64,000 nt of DNA, taken from contig OZ017805.1 of assembly GCA_963969395.1 (NCBI GenBank), positions 6,696,001 through 6,760,000 on the forward strand, in the 5' to 3' direction. The notes under the pieces were generated by a model. That model was given only the letters and a program-made list of their open reading frames with translations, had not been told where the DNA came from and searched no databases. The number at the start of each line of letters is the position of its first letter. Positions within the stretch are counted from its first letter, which is position 1. This document shows positions 13,001 to 23,999 of the stretch, one piece after another. This DNA comes from Pseudoscleropodium purum. Lineage: Eukaryota; Streptophyta; Bryopsida; Hypnales; Brachytheciaceae. The position numbers and the translations under genes were made by a program.

Positions 13001-13608
13001 ATCCGGAATTGGAAACAATTTTGTACGGAGATTAGCAACTGTCAGAGGAAACTCCCACTCACCAGAAGGTCTACCAACCTTAGGATCCGTCTTACACCTA
13101 GAAAGATTACCCTCCTTGTTAGTTCCGGGCGTTTGAGATCTATCATTGTAGTAAGGAGGAGTAAACGCAGTCTTGAGTGACCTACATCTCGGATCGGCCA
13201 TCCGAGATGTTGTGAGGATCCGGATCTACCTTCAGCGCTACAATACCTTGAGTACTTGGGTGTTTGTTGTTTGTTTGTTTTTGTATGTGTAGTGCATAGA
13301 CAAGAGTGGTGAAGTCCCTATCCCTCGAAAGATCAATAACAGACCCTCTGATGGTAAAACAGAGGAATTGAAAACTAATTTGTTACGGGACGAAATCAGA
13401 AAACCGGGTGATACCAAATTCGGATTGGAATCCAAATAGTAGTGATTCTTGAAAAGGAGAGTGAAAGAGAATAGTCAGAAGAGGAGAAAACGATCATCCA
13501 GATATTGAAGTTTGGAAAGGCATCTAGAATTCCTTGGGACAATAATTTGTGTCATCTTTCCACATTTTCGTGTGTAAAAATACTTACGCCTAGACTGCGC
13601 GCGCGACA
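10056..13608 (+). mobile_element. 3.55-kb unclassified transposable element inside the hAT transposase
   Basis: The ends are TGTGGGAGCACGAAAACTC and ...CTAGACTGCGCGCGCGACA, flanked by a perfect AGTGG duplication. The hAT transposase frame stops on one side and resumes on the other, so the insertion is directly visible. Inside are about 460 bp of leader, one long ORF (10519-12477) and about 1.1 kb of 3' noncoding sequence shared with copies at 1090-1369 and 45.4-46.63 kb. TG...CA ends and a 5-bp duplication suggest an LTR retroelement, but no pair of long direct repeats is visible. Instead the ends resemble short inverted repeats (TGTGGGAGCACG against TGTCGCACACG in other copies). No reverse transcriptase, integrase or recognisable transposase is present, so it is probably non-autonomous and its class is open. 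Confidence 0.8.
10519..12477 (+). pseudogene. 652-codon coiled-coil ORF of the 3.55-kb element, with in-frame stops
   Basis: One frame reads from ATG at 10519 to TAG at 12475-12477 without any frameshift but with about eight internal stops, six of them TAG. It begins MAAVVDWAIQKFGVIARMVC. It contains a YLFHFYHHKKVLSAGETIEY segment near 11.1 kb, then strongly charged coiled-coil stretches (EELEKEEKESEEKQPEEEEK near 11.2 kb and a second one at 11.46-11.65 kb), and ends in a serine/lysine-rich tail (GSERGSSSKKARWGR). I do not recognise the family. A structural, gag-like role is possible but unproven. The tail recurs at 45.41-45.50 kb and the middle is found inverted at 1-1090. The ATG is chosen because it opens the longest reading of the frame. 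Confidence 0.65.
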
Positions 13609-13613
13609 AGTGG
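13609..13613. repeat. 5-bp target-site duplication AGTGG, right
   Basis: It is identical to 10051-10055 and directly follows the terminal ...GCGCGACA. Confidence 0.85.
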
Positions 13614-14705
13614 AATATGTCTCTTTTTGATAAATTTCTCTACAATATGGCTACAATCCAATTTTTCTGCAATCCATGTTTGTACTACCCAATCCTTCAG
13701 CAACAAATTCAACGCATGCACCACGCATTCCTAGTAAAAAATGTGAGGGTATTTAGTAGATATCAGAGTCTATGCTTACGGATTTATAGGAGTATTATTT
13801 GTAGTTACCTACATTACGTTCTTGAGACCTACTTGTTCTATGAATTTTTCCAACACAACTGCCAAATACTCCCCATTCTTTTCACAACCACTTGTATCCA
13901 CTGATTCAAGAAATTTCTCACTCACAGAAGATACAAGCATGGCATTGATCAAAGGCCAATTTGTCACTAAGCTCCATCCCTCAATAGACAATGTTGCTCC
14001 AAATTTCCGAATGCTATCTTTGGTTCCAATATTCAACTATGTCTAAATGCTTGTCTTTGCCTTGTTCAATAGTTTATACCGAAGGTCTTGGTATGATGGC
14101 GGAGTGTAAGGCCTATTGAACTCATTCGTTTTCTTCACTACTTCTTTAAGAGCTGGATTTCGAGCTACAAAAAATGGTATATTTGCCGCATAAAGAAAAT
14201 TTGCCTACACTGAATTCAATTTGCATTTATGACCTTCTTCAAACCCATTCACTAAACTGCCTTGTATATGAGGCCTAGAACTTGATGCCTTCAAGATTTC
14301 ACGATCACTAGAGGCTTCTGTGGTGAAAGTCACTTCTCTTGCACATACAATTTCTTCCAATGCTGGACACGAGTCTTCGTATGTAGATTGCGACATACCC
14401 CTCTCGGTTGAAAATTCTTGGAGGTCTATAGGTGCAAGGCTGCCATCCACATTGTCAATTATAATACGTTTTGGAAAAACTCCTTCACAACAAAGAAATG
14501 CAGCTCGAACTTTCATTGTCAATCATGAACAAAGACTTACCCTTGTATCATGTACACCTATGGGGATAGGATACCCTAAGTGGCTCAACATACGGCCAAA
14601 TTTCTTGGCCCACATTGCCTTGCAAGCTTTATATTGTACCTTATTTAGTCCCAGCTCATTATACCAAGGGGAGAAATCCCTAGCCAATGTGCCTCTATAA
14701 TGACA
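13614..14705 (-). pseudogene. hAT transposase, N-terminal half (BED-like finger and DUF659), broken
   Basis: From about 14.70 kb downward the minus strand gives a degenerate BED-type finger region (WAKKFGRMLSHLGYPIPIGV and onward), then a linker open at 14522-14205. A DUF659 domain follows: ANFLYAANIPFFVARNPALK near 14.2 kb, SIEGWSLVTNWPLINAMLVS and FLESVDTSGCEKNGEYLAVV at 14.04-13.81 kb. Then come VHALNLLLKDWVVQTW and IVEKFIKKRHIPL, ending at the insertion point. Removing the insertion with one AGTGG copy lets the frame run on into the C-terminal half. Several TAG/TAA codons show the gene was already decaying or has decayed since. DUF659 transposases belong to the hAT superfamily. Confidence 0.8.
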
Positions 14706-15002
14706 AGTTTACAGTTTACCTCAATTTAAAACCAAAAAAAATGTTTGAAAACAAATCCACAATGTTCATAATATCAATAAAATTGCCTAGACAAAGCCTT
14801 AAAAATCAAGGCCCCCCCATCCAACGAACTATGCATTATCAAGCGAGGGACACAAAAAATTGTAGCTTCTAGCCCTTGGAAATCGTAGTGTTCAGTTTCT
14901 CGAGAGTGATTACAAATGTTTCTTTTCTTACACTTATAATCCCCCAAAAAGTGTTGACCATTGATTTAGAGTTCAAATTTTAAAACTCCAAATTAACAGT
15001 CA
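14706..15002. other. No gene seen (5' flank of the hAT transposase)
   Basis: The sequence is AT-rich and stop-rich. By position it would hold the transposase promoter, but no TATA box stands out. Confidence 0.4.
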
Positions 15003-15130
15003 CCTCAACAGCGTGGACGGTACGGACGGGGCAGACAATAGTTTAGGCGAAGTGGACGCCATAGTTGTCGCGGACAATAAGTGGATGGGGTGGACAAGGT
15101 GGACAGGACAGGGGAGCGAACGGGGTGAAC
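15003..15130. repeat. Internal GC-rich GGACGG/GTGGAC block of the hAT element
   Basis: It contains GTGGACGG, TACGGACGGGGCAGAC, GTGGACGCC, GTGGATGGGGTGGAC and GTGGACAGG within 130 bp. The motif family is the same as at 7.27-7.44 kb and 24.0-24.16 kb. It lies upstream of the transposase and downstream of the 15.46-16.43 kb ORF. Confidence 0.6.
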
Positions 15131-15460
15131 AATGGACTTCACCCATAGCTTCACATAGTACTTGATATGACTACATAAATTACAAAACACATAATAACAA
15201 ATGAATGCATGCATGTATAAATAAATAAAGATTCACATATAAAGACATTTTTTAAGCAAATCAAAATATGTCGTTCTAATATATAAATATATATGCATAT
15301 GCAAAATACATAAAAACATACCTTCAATACAATTATTTAATACTATTCGATCCTTTTAAGATCTAAACACTTCACACTTTTTTTTTTTAACTAATGGAAG
15401 AACCATTGCATTAAAAAAAACACTATTCTATCTTCATAGGAACAAAGTTCACCTCAAATA

Positions 15461-16430
15461 TTATTTTCCACCGGATGGACCACTACCTTCTCTCAAAACA
15501 CGAGAAGAACCTTTTATACCAAAGAATTTAGCACTTCCTTGACGAGTTTGCCATTGTTGGCTTGGATGGACTATTGGCCCTCTAGATTCAACTTCTATAT
15601 CCACCTTATAAAAGTGCCATTTGGTTTCCAGAGAGAAGTCATCCTTGTCTTCAAGCTTCCTTTTTTGTTTTTTCTTTGGTGATAAATTCACTTCATTTGC
15701 CTTTAAGGCTCTTTAGTTACTATCCACTTGATCTACCATTGCTTGAACTACTTCATCATCTCTTTTTCCGTACCATGCAATGAGGTGGTCTCCATCCAAT
15801 AGGAAGGCCTTCCACTATCCTATAATCTCACTAATCCGCCTATCAAATGTCACTGCCACATCTACAAATGAATGTCTTATGTTTGTTTGTTCATTTGTGT
15901 CGACGAGAGCATAGACCTTTGCAACTTTTTCTAGCTTCGACAACAAGAGGGCCCTACCTACCAGAATGTGATCGTATACCCCATACTACTCATTGAACTC
16001 TTCTCCATGCTCTACTTCCACCCAATTGCCATTTGGCCCTTTCACCACTTCTTTTTTTGAAAAAAAATAAAAATTTGGTGTTACATGCTCCAATGTCCCC
16101 CCATATTGCGACAAAACAATTCACGGGCCGTGTCATCTTCAATACCTCAAGCCTGCTATTCCACCTCTCTATTTTGAGTCATCTACACGTCGAGATCCAT
16201 TGGTTACTAGGATTGCTCATATAATCCATGCCTCCATTCATTTGAATCCCACGTGAGGGACTTCCCCCAATGCGAGTAACTTTGGAATTTGAATGGCCCT
16301 TGATCAAGTGGAAGGTTCCAAAGATTGTATTTGTGGCCAAGAAACACAGCTTCCAAGATCCCAAACATTTTGTAGAACCTAGGACTCAATAGAGAACGAC
16401 GCTTAGTATAAACAAAACGAACGAGCAATG
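15461..16430 (-). pseudogene. Second minus-strand passenger ORF, unknown function, with stops
   Basis: Reading down from about 16.43 kb, pieces such as FGTFHLIKGHSNSKVTRIGG are followed, from about 16.04 kb, by one frame with three or four in-frame stops. That frame runs EVEHGEEFNE*YGVYDHILV, then KLEKVAKVYALVDTNEQT, then VAVTFDRRISEIIG*WKAFL, and ends in the open piece 15691-15461 (NLSPKKKQKRKLEDKDDFSL...). The basic KKKQKRK stretch could be a nuclear localisation signal. I do not recognise the family. It lies inside the hAT boundaries, oriented like the transposase. Confidence 0.5.
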
Positions 16431-17454
16431 CTTTTAGTATGCAAGTGATATAGAAAGTGTGGCGACATTGGTCGATAGTTATGGCACCTTCAAGTCTGAA
16501 AGGGCCTTGACAAAGGCTACATGAACCCTCTAAAAAATGTAATTGAAAGAGCTTTCAATACTTAAATGTAACTTCTATGAATTTAATGTGCATCAAGATA
16601 AAATAATTTTCATTCATGCAATTGTAGAACTTGAAGAAAACAAATGTAATTGAATAGTTCAAATTATTTACATTCATGTACAGTGCATTTGATATCTTTG
16701 TGCATATTCCAATTTTTGAGCAATTCAATATTTCTTGACATAGCGTTTATTGATTTTGTAGAGAAATGGCACAAAAAAAAAACCACATTCATTGAATTTT
16801 TTTTTGGTCAATGAAGACCAAACAAATATAATATGTAATATTCATTGATTTCTCCATGCACTAGTACATTTTAAGGAAATATGGTTTTATTTTAAAGAAA
16901 GCAAAAGAGAATTATTGAAGACAAGATTATATTGAAATGCATTTGATTTTGGTAATGATGACGTACTATACCATTTACATTAGTAGTTAATAGTCTTTTT
17001 TATAATATTCTTTAGCAAATCAAATAGAAGAACCATTTCATAAAAAATTAAAATACACAACAAGCAAGCCTAATGGGTAGTTGTTGAAAAATGAAGAGAA
17101 ATGAGTAGAACCCCCCCCCCCAAAAAAAAAAACTAAAAATCTCATGTTTGAACATGTAATCTTTGTAAATTTAAAAACACAGGTGAAGTCTAGAATATGG
17201 AAAATTTCAATAGTGAATGATTCTTCCATTTGTTTACAAATTAAATAATAAATATTAAAAATTGTTTTCAAATTTCAATGTGAATTTGTGAAGAAAAAAG
17301 AATGTATCATTTCTCATTCTTCATTCAGTGGTTCACCAATATTGAAATAGGTTGAGCTTCATAAACTTAGGTAACATTTTTATTTTTTATTTTTTTCTGG
17401 CTTTTTTTTTCTAAACTTGCTTGAAACACTCAGGTAACATTTTCCAATTTTTTA
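16431..17454. other. No gene seen
   Basis: AT-rich sequence. A C12 run followed by A11 lies at 17111-17133. Short stretches near 15394 and 17029 contain 'ggaagaaccattgcatt'-like sequence next to A/T runs, resembling the 3' end of the LINE at 42.1 kb, so tiny LINE or SINE tails are possible. Confidence 0.4.
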
Positions 17455-17700
17455 CCCATCCGCCCCAATCAACCGCCCCGACTACCCTGACTGTCCGCTT
17501 GGATACCCGTCCGCCTAGATACCTATCTGCCCATCTGCTTAGATACCTGTTTGCTTGTCCGCATTGACCTCTTTGTCTGTCCCTATCGCCATCCGCCGAG
17601 AGGACATTCCAACCGTGCCGGTCCGCAACACCGTCCGCCTGTTGTTGTTGTCTATGAGATCGATCCGCGAACTAACGTGGTCCGCAAGATCTGGCCATTT
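17455..17700. repeat. Internal GC-rich CCGCCCC/GTCCGC block between divergent ORFs
   Basis: Repeats such as CATCCGCCCC, ACCGCCCCGACT, TGTCCGCTTGG, CGTCCGCCTAGATACC and GGTCCGCAACACCGTCCGCC occur, with a local ATACC(C/T)GTCCGCC(T)AG periodicity at 17.50-17.55 kb. It sits between the minus-strand ORF ending upstream at 16.43 kb and the plus-strand ORF starting at 18.05 kb, a natural place for a shared promoter. Confidence 0.6.
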
Positions 17701-18045
17701 GCCAAGGGGTCGTCTAATTTGTCTGCCTTGCTTAGTACACCATCGAAAGGTATGAATGGCTCGGTGAACAGCTCATTTTTCACAATCGTTCCCTTCTAGA
17801 GTGTGTGGACTAGTGCCTTTGGGAATCTGCATGCCCCTTTTGGTTTTGTGTGGATGGTTGTGCTTATATTTAAATATTGCATTGTTACGAAATCCAAATC
17901 ACTACATGATTAGGGGTTTTAAAGAGTTTTAATGAATTAAAGTGCTCCAATTTATTTAATTTTAAATACAAAGCATTTTCTTTGTAGGTTGTAAAAGTTA
18001 ACTATAATTTTGTAATCTTTTCATTGTATTCTCTTTGACTTCGTC

Positions 18046-19324
18046 ATGCCAAAAGATACACCACCAAAGAAAAGAAGTCGAAAGGGAAAATCTCAAAAGG
18101 TTGATTGGCAAGCTTTGGAAGATCCATTGTGTGTAGGTGAACCGGGATGGGAAGATGAACCTATGAAAATGTGGGATTGTACAATGTACAAGAAATATGT
18201 AAAAATGATACATCTCTCCAAACTTTGGTCACATGACCGTGTAGAGAAATAAGCCAGCCGTTGGAAAAGACAAGTGTCCATGTGCCAAAGTAAACACTTC
18301 AAACAAAGATACTTACAAGTGCACCGAGTTTTAGAAATTAAGAGCGCGAAATGGAATATAATGAATTATAATGTCATGGCTATGGTATGGGCAAAGATTG
18401 TACTCCACAAAGATGTAGATTGGCACACAGCTTCAGATCGCAATGTGGATAATTACACTCGTACGGATGTTGTGTTAGATACGCAATGGACGGGCCCAAG
18501 CGATTGCATGCCAGAGTGGTCCAACCGAGGTTATCTACAACAACCTTCGATTGTGATGCGAGATGCAAATGATGAATGGACGGATGACGATGATGATGAC
18601 AATGTTCCTCCATTTGTCACATTTGGAGAGAGGCACAAACGCGTAGAAGAACAAAAACGTATTGAATTTGAACAACAAATGCAAGAGGCAATGTGTAGAA
18701 GCCTACAAGATCATGGGTGGTAAGATAGGCATGGCAAGTCATACCAATGTGAACATGGAGAAGGAGGATCAAAACAAGGAAGAGGTGGTTCATACTATGG
18801 TTACGATCCACAAGTTGGCTCTCAAGGTAGAAAAAGAAGTTATGGAACCGCGCACTATGATGGATTTAGTGGATTTCGTTCATATTATGGCACAACCCCC
18901 CCCCCCCCCCCCCCCCAATTGGCTACCAAGGTGGAAGAAGAAGCTATGGAATCATGCACTATGGTGGATCCAATGGATCTGGTTTATACTATGGCACCCC
19001 CACCCAAATTGGTTCTGAAGGCGGCAGAAGAAGCCATGGAACCACACACTATGGTGGTTCCACTCATGGAAGCGCCCAATACTATCCATTGGAAGTGATT
19101 CATACGAGCATCACGAAGGCTCTTATTACAGTGGTTCAAGTGAAAGAGGATCACAACATAGTGCTCCAATTCTTCCTCCAACTTTTGGAGGTCCTAACTA
19201 TGAGAATTATGGACAAGGAGGTGAACAAAGCGGATATCAAAAATACTACAAAGGTGGTTCCTACATGGAAATACAGGTGAGAGGCCCAAGTCAAAAAAAT
19301 GAGTCCGATTCAAATTCCGAGTGA
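18046..19324 (+). pseudogene. Passenger ORF with charged N-terminus and Tyr/Gly-rich repeats
   Basis: It starts MPKDTPPKKRSRKGKSQKVD at 18046, with a basic nuclear-localisation-like start. The middle part (18274-18720) ends in an acidic run and helix (DEWTDDDDDD, then KRVEEQKRIEFEQQMQEAM). From 18.73 kb a Tyr/Gly/Arg-rich region holds three related repeats, near 18.80, 18.92 and 19.01 kb, of the form GxQGGRRSYGTxHYGGSxGS followed by YYGT. It closes with GSYYSGSSERGSQHS and ends ...NESDSNSE at 19324. Two in-frame TAA codons and two frame changes break it, one at the C21 run. Low-complexity YG-rich tails can drive condensation or RNA binding, but no known domain identifies this protein. Confidence 0.5.
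18896..18916 (+). repeat. C21 homopolymer
   Basis: Twenty-one consecutive C lie inside the coding remnant, where they would encode proline. The downstream repeat frame differs from the upstream one, as expected from slippage in the run. Length may also be an assembly uncertainty. Confidence 0.9.
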
Positions 19325-20829
19325 AATAAAATGCATCTTTGTAGTATTTGTCTTACAGCTGGATCTTCTAACTCTACTTTCTACGACAAGTATAGAGTGA
19401 TAGAAATAGTTCAAAGTTTTGGATGAGTAGTAGTGTAGTGTTTTGAAATTTTGATGAAAGTATTGTGTATGCCAAGTATGTAGGTAGATTGCTAGATACG
19501 TCATTGTATTATTTTTTAATATTGTTGATGTATGAGCGACAATGATAAATAATATAAATATTATAAGGAAGTGTAGGAGCCTTTTTATTAAATTTGCCAT
19601 TCGAATTTGAATTTATGATTGCATTTAGAAATTTTTGAAATGACTCTTGCATATTCATTACATTTCAAAACTCGTAAATGGTCAAAATGCATTTATAATT
19701 AAATTCTTAACAATTGAGTGTTTTAAAACAAGATGCTTAAATAGCCATAACAAAAATGTTGTCCACACATTTCTAATTTGTACTTCAAATAGGCTGAATG
19801 AAAGAGCATATTTGGCACTTGGAAATGATAATGATGATATGAATGATTGAAGTTTTGGGGTATCCGTACAATCTTTGAGTCATCCTTCTAACCCCTTAAG
19901 GATTTGATCCATTGTGAAATGATCAAACTTTTGATATGAGCTAATTTTAGCCTTTTCAATAGTATTCAAACAACAATCTCATAATTTTACTACTTGAAAC
20001 TTTGAATTCTAAATCACTTGGAGAAATTGCAATTTGTTTCATAAAAACTTCTAATTATTATAATTTTTCTATAACAAAAAACAAAAAACTGAATATAAAT
20101 GAGTAAAAATAGCAAAAACAATCGAAGTATTTGAAATTGTCTTGGAAGGTAAAAGTAGTAATGGAGATTAGCATGAACAATTTCCAATTGGTTATTTTAT
20201 ATTTTACACCAAAAACAGCCACATCAAACACCTTAAAGTCAAATTAGACCATGAAACCAAATTTATCCTTTTATTTAATTGATATATAATTTCTTTTTAT
20301 ATTTTTTTGCTAGTACAAAACTAAGTTTTCTATTTATTTTGTATCTTTTCAATAATTTTGAAATAAAAATAAAATTATTGTGATATTTCAAAGCTAAAGG
20401 TGGAAATAAAATTATACCAATTACAATATATATTAGAATAATCTTTAATTTTTACTATAAATGTAGAGTCCAATTCGAAACATAATTTTATAATTTAAAT
20501 TTCAAATACATTTAAAAAAAAGAAAATATGAATGAAAAGCATACCATTTTGTATTATTTGGATTTTAATACAAGGAACTTCCAATTGCAATAAATCTTTC
20601 AATTGTAGACATTCCTCAAAACTAAAAAATGAAATACAAACTAAACTTGTCAAGCTTCGTTTTCTTCATTCATATGAAATTCCGAAAATAATTATTTCAA
20701 AAGTTGTAATCGAAGTTGAACAAGGTGCATCCACTCTCTGAATGTCAAACCATTTAAGGGTTAAGGTGTACGAAAGATACTACGGTTCAAATTCACTTCA
20801 CTTTTGATTTTAAAGTAAATATGTGAACT
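19325..20829. other. No gene seen; very AT-rich
   Basis: All six frames are stop-dense. No repeat unit stands out. Confidence 0.5.
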
Positions 20830-21290
20830 ATATATCATCCGCCCCGTCTTGGTTGTCCAATCGAGCGAATGGCAATCTAGTAGATGATTTTATAGTCTGC
20901 CCCATCCTAGTTGTCCGTTGGACGAACAACAATTTGGGGAATAGTTTTACAATGCGTCTCGTAGTGGCCGTGAGGTTGTCCGGTCGAGTGGACACTAAAT
21001 CTGTCCACTCCGACCCATCCACCATGTCATGGCCATCCAATCGGGTGGACGGTACAATTGCCCCATCGCAGCTATCATATGAAGTAGACAGCAAGCATTA
21101 GTCTATCCGCCCCGTGTCGGCCGTTTGATCGAGCGGACGCCGTGCCCGCCCCCATCATGATCGCCAGATCATCTACTGTGCCACGCGTGTTCGATTTTGC
21201 GGATGAGGTGTAGCCATTGGATGAGATGGACACCTCGTTCGCTTCGTATAAGAGGGGCGGATGGGCCGTCCGCAATTTACTTTTGCCTTG
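20830..21290. repeat. Largest internal GC-rich array (CCGCCCCGT/GTCCG.TCGAGCGGAC)
   Basis: About eight degenerate copies of a unit like 'tccgccccgt...ttgtccgntcgagtggac' occur, for example near 20838, 20898, 20955, 21000, 21035 and 21105. Open frames run across it in both directions only because it is GC-rich and repetitive. It lies directly upstream of the kinase-like ORF at 21494. Confidence 0.65.
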
Positions 21291-21493
21291 CCTCTTGTTA
21301 ACTCAAGTGTGAAGCAGTGAGCTTGGTGGTTTATCTTCCCATTGGCTCCTTTCCTAAAGAAGGCAAGAATGATATATTGGAGGCCCTTTATTGCCAGTTT
21401 TTTTGCACATTGCACATGGAATTTAAACAAAACTTTTGGGGCAATTAATAACTAAATTTTACGGAATTTTTCACATGGAATTTGTACATCACG

Positions 21494-22982
21494 ATGACAA
21501 AGGGGAAGAAGGTTGCAAAGGTGAAGTATACAGCAGGGCCGTTGAACTTGGAGTTAGCTTGCTAAAGTCCCTCGAAGGCGTGCAAGAAGTTCATGATTGA
21601 CTACGTCATTGAGTTTTATGAGTCAGAGACAACTTTGTCTTTAGACAATAAATACATCAAGTATCAAGAAGAGTACGTGCCGAAATTCAAGGTAGACATG
21701 AGGCAAAGGATATTGGATGCATTGAACGTTCTGGAGTGGTGGAAGAGACGAACAAGACATACTTCAACAAATGCTTGGACAACAAGGTTCATGATGTGTT
21801 GTGGAATTCCAAAGTCATTTTGGCAAAATATGGCAAGGAATATTGAGTAAATGATGAAAATTTTTAATAAGCCGTTCTCAAAGCAAACTTGTTCAAGGGT
21901 CCGTGTGCTCCATTTATTAAAAAGCTCAGTTGGATCAAATCGATCGCTCGGTGGAAAAGTAGTGATGGAGTTGCTAAAGCGGATAGGAACAAATGCCATC
22001 TAATAGCATTTCCGGATCCAACACGAGTGATTCTCGTTGATGGTAGGATGATGAGAGGTGGGTACGCAATGATTTGGAGAGGCTGTATTAAAGGATGTCC
22101 TAGCATACTTTCGCATTCGCAATTTGTGGAAAAGAAATCCATTCACTACCGCATTTAATCTGAACTTGTGAAGTTGGAACATCAAAATGAGTCAATGGCT
22201 GTTCAAATTCCACATCCGGGCATAATACGATTTGTTGTGGTGTACGCAACGACATATGAAGGCTACGCATATTGTGGAATTGTGGAACTCTACATTAAAT
22301 GTTGAACTTGGATAATGATTATCCAGACAACATACACGTTTGATTGTTGTATACACACCCCACGGAAGATGAGGTTATAAAAGCTTACCATCTTGGTCAA
22401 TTTCAAAAAAAGCGCACAAAGCTTGCATGGACCTTTGTGTACATAATGAATGCAGTGCATGTTGTTAGACATCTGCACAATGATCTTTCTCCAAACAACA
22501 TCATGTTGCACTTTCCTAAGGACGAATCACATATCTATATTGGAGTTTGTAATTGGAGCATGACCACCTTAGCTACTAAACCAATCAAGTTTTTACACAT
22601 GTTTACATCAACAAGTGAGAGGATAGAGGCTTTGTATAGAAGATGGTGGATGGATCTAGATATTGCATATTTGCATATGAAAGATATAGATGTGGAAATC
22701 ATTCCAAATTATTCACTCACATCGGAAGAGTATACGGTTGGTCAAATTGCTTAAAAAATCAACAAGCAATGCATGTCGGAAGCCAACTTCAAACTGCAGC
22801 TTGAAACACCTCATATAATGAAGTTTGTGTTTGACGAATTCGGAAATGTGTTTCACTATTACTTAGATAGCCTTTGTTTGAAGGGACCGAGTCATTGTGG
22901 TGGTTTGGCCAATATGATGCATCAATTTTGTGATGTATACCACTGGCCTATGTTGGATGAACATTTCCGCCACTCATATTAG
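21494..22982 (+). pseudogene. Passenger protein-kinase-like gene (catalytically altered, broken)
   Basis: It starts MTKGKKVAKVKYTAGPLNLE at 21494. After an unassigned N-terminal region of about 150 codons, kinase landmarks follow in order. A glycine-loop-like RGGYAMIWRG lies near 22053-22083. An alpha-C/beta-4 region with HPGIIRF lies near 22212. A catalytic-loop match HLHNDLSPNNI lies near 22470-22502 (HND for HRD). VCNWSM lies near 22545, where a DFG-type motif is expected. RRWWMDLDIAYL lies where the APE segment would be, and the C-lobe ends in WPMLDEHFRHSY. The DFG aspartate is replaced by asparagine, so this copy looks like a pseudokinase even apart from its stops and frame changes. It is the right-hand passenger of the hAT element, transcribed toward the right end. 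Confidence 0.65.
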
Positions 22983-23999
22983 TAAAGTAGTAGTAGTAGT
23001 TCAATAGGCTATATAGACATATAGAATTAGTTGAGGAATATAGAGTTGAAAAAGAAATTATGTGTGCAATTAGCCAATTGTGCACACTGTATAGTATATT
23101 TAAAATTTTAAGCCAACAATGTATGGCAATATTTATTAAATTGAATACATTTTGAATTGTTGGTTATTTTTTTATTTGTATTGATTGAGAAATTTTTGGA
23201 TACTGAATATATATATATATATATATAGTTTTTGTTTTGTTTTTGTTTTTGTTTTTTTGTTTTTTATTTTTTGTTTTTTGTATGCTTTAGCTTTTTTTTT
23301 TAACTTAATATTTAATTTTAAAAAACGTGAAGGAGTATGTGGGAATTTAACGTACAATAAGATTCATTAAGAAATTTGAATGTGGAAAAGGAACACAAAT
23401 GAAACACCAATGAAATCATGCTTGAAATGAAAAGAAAATTCAGGCAAGATAATCAAAGAAAAAATTGTAATCTATAAATCATACCTTAATAAAAAATTTC
23501 TTTTATAGGAAATTTTTTTTATAACAATCAAAGTGGAATGCTTCCAAAAATATCGTGTGGACAATTGGACGTAGAATAAAAATCTTTTTTCACTCTATAT
23601 TTTTCAACTAGCCAGAAACAAAATTAGTATAATTTATACACGTTATAGTTTATACAACCATTCTTTTATTTTTGTTAATTGAAAGTTCATCGAAAGTTCA
23701 AGGCTTAGGACAGAGGGGTAGTTGGTGTGGTCAAGGAGTTTTTTTCCTTTTTAATGTAATACCATAGTGGCGATACAAAATGTTACACTAGTACTTCCAA
23801 TTTTGACATTCATCCACATATTGGATAGAAAATGCCACATTAGCACATATCACATATCCATAATTTTGTTTTCATCAAATAATTTCTTATAACTTGAAGA
23901 ATTTTGGCAATTTCATCGAAAAATTTACATTTATGTTCTAAGGGCTTGGTGTCGAGTCAATTATTTTGGTGCAATTTGACGACAAATTGCCAGAAAAAA
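22983..23999. other. No gene seen; T-rich and (AT)n
   Basis: A short (AT)10 run at 23207-23226 is followed by T/G-rich low complexity to about 23310. No coding signal is seen. Confidence 0.5.

Noticed and set aside
10056..13608. Initial idea that this is a standard LTR retrotransposon
   Set aside because: No terminal direct repeats could be found between the first and last 700 bp, so the class is left open.
20823..21430. Overlapping open frames on both strands
   Set aside because: They come from the GC-rich repeat array, which lacks stop codons in most frames, and there is no protein pattern beyond the repeat.
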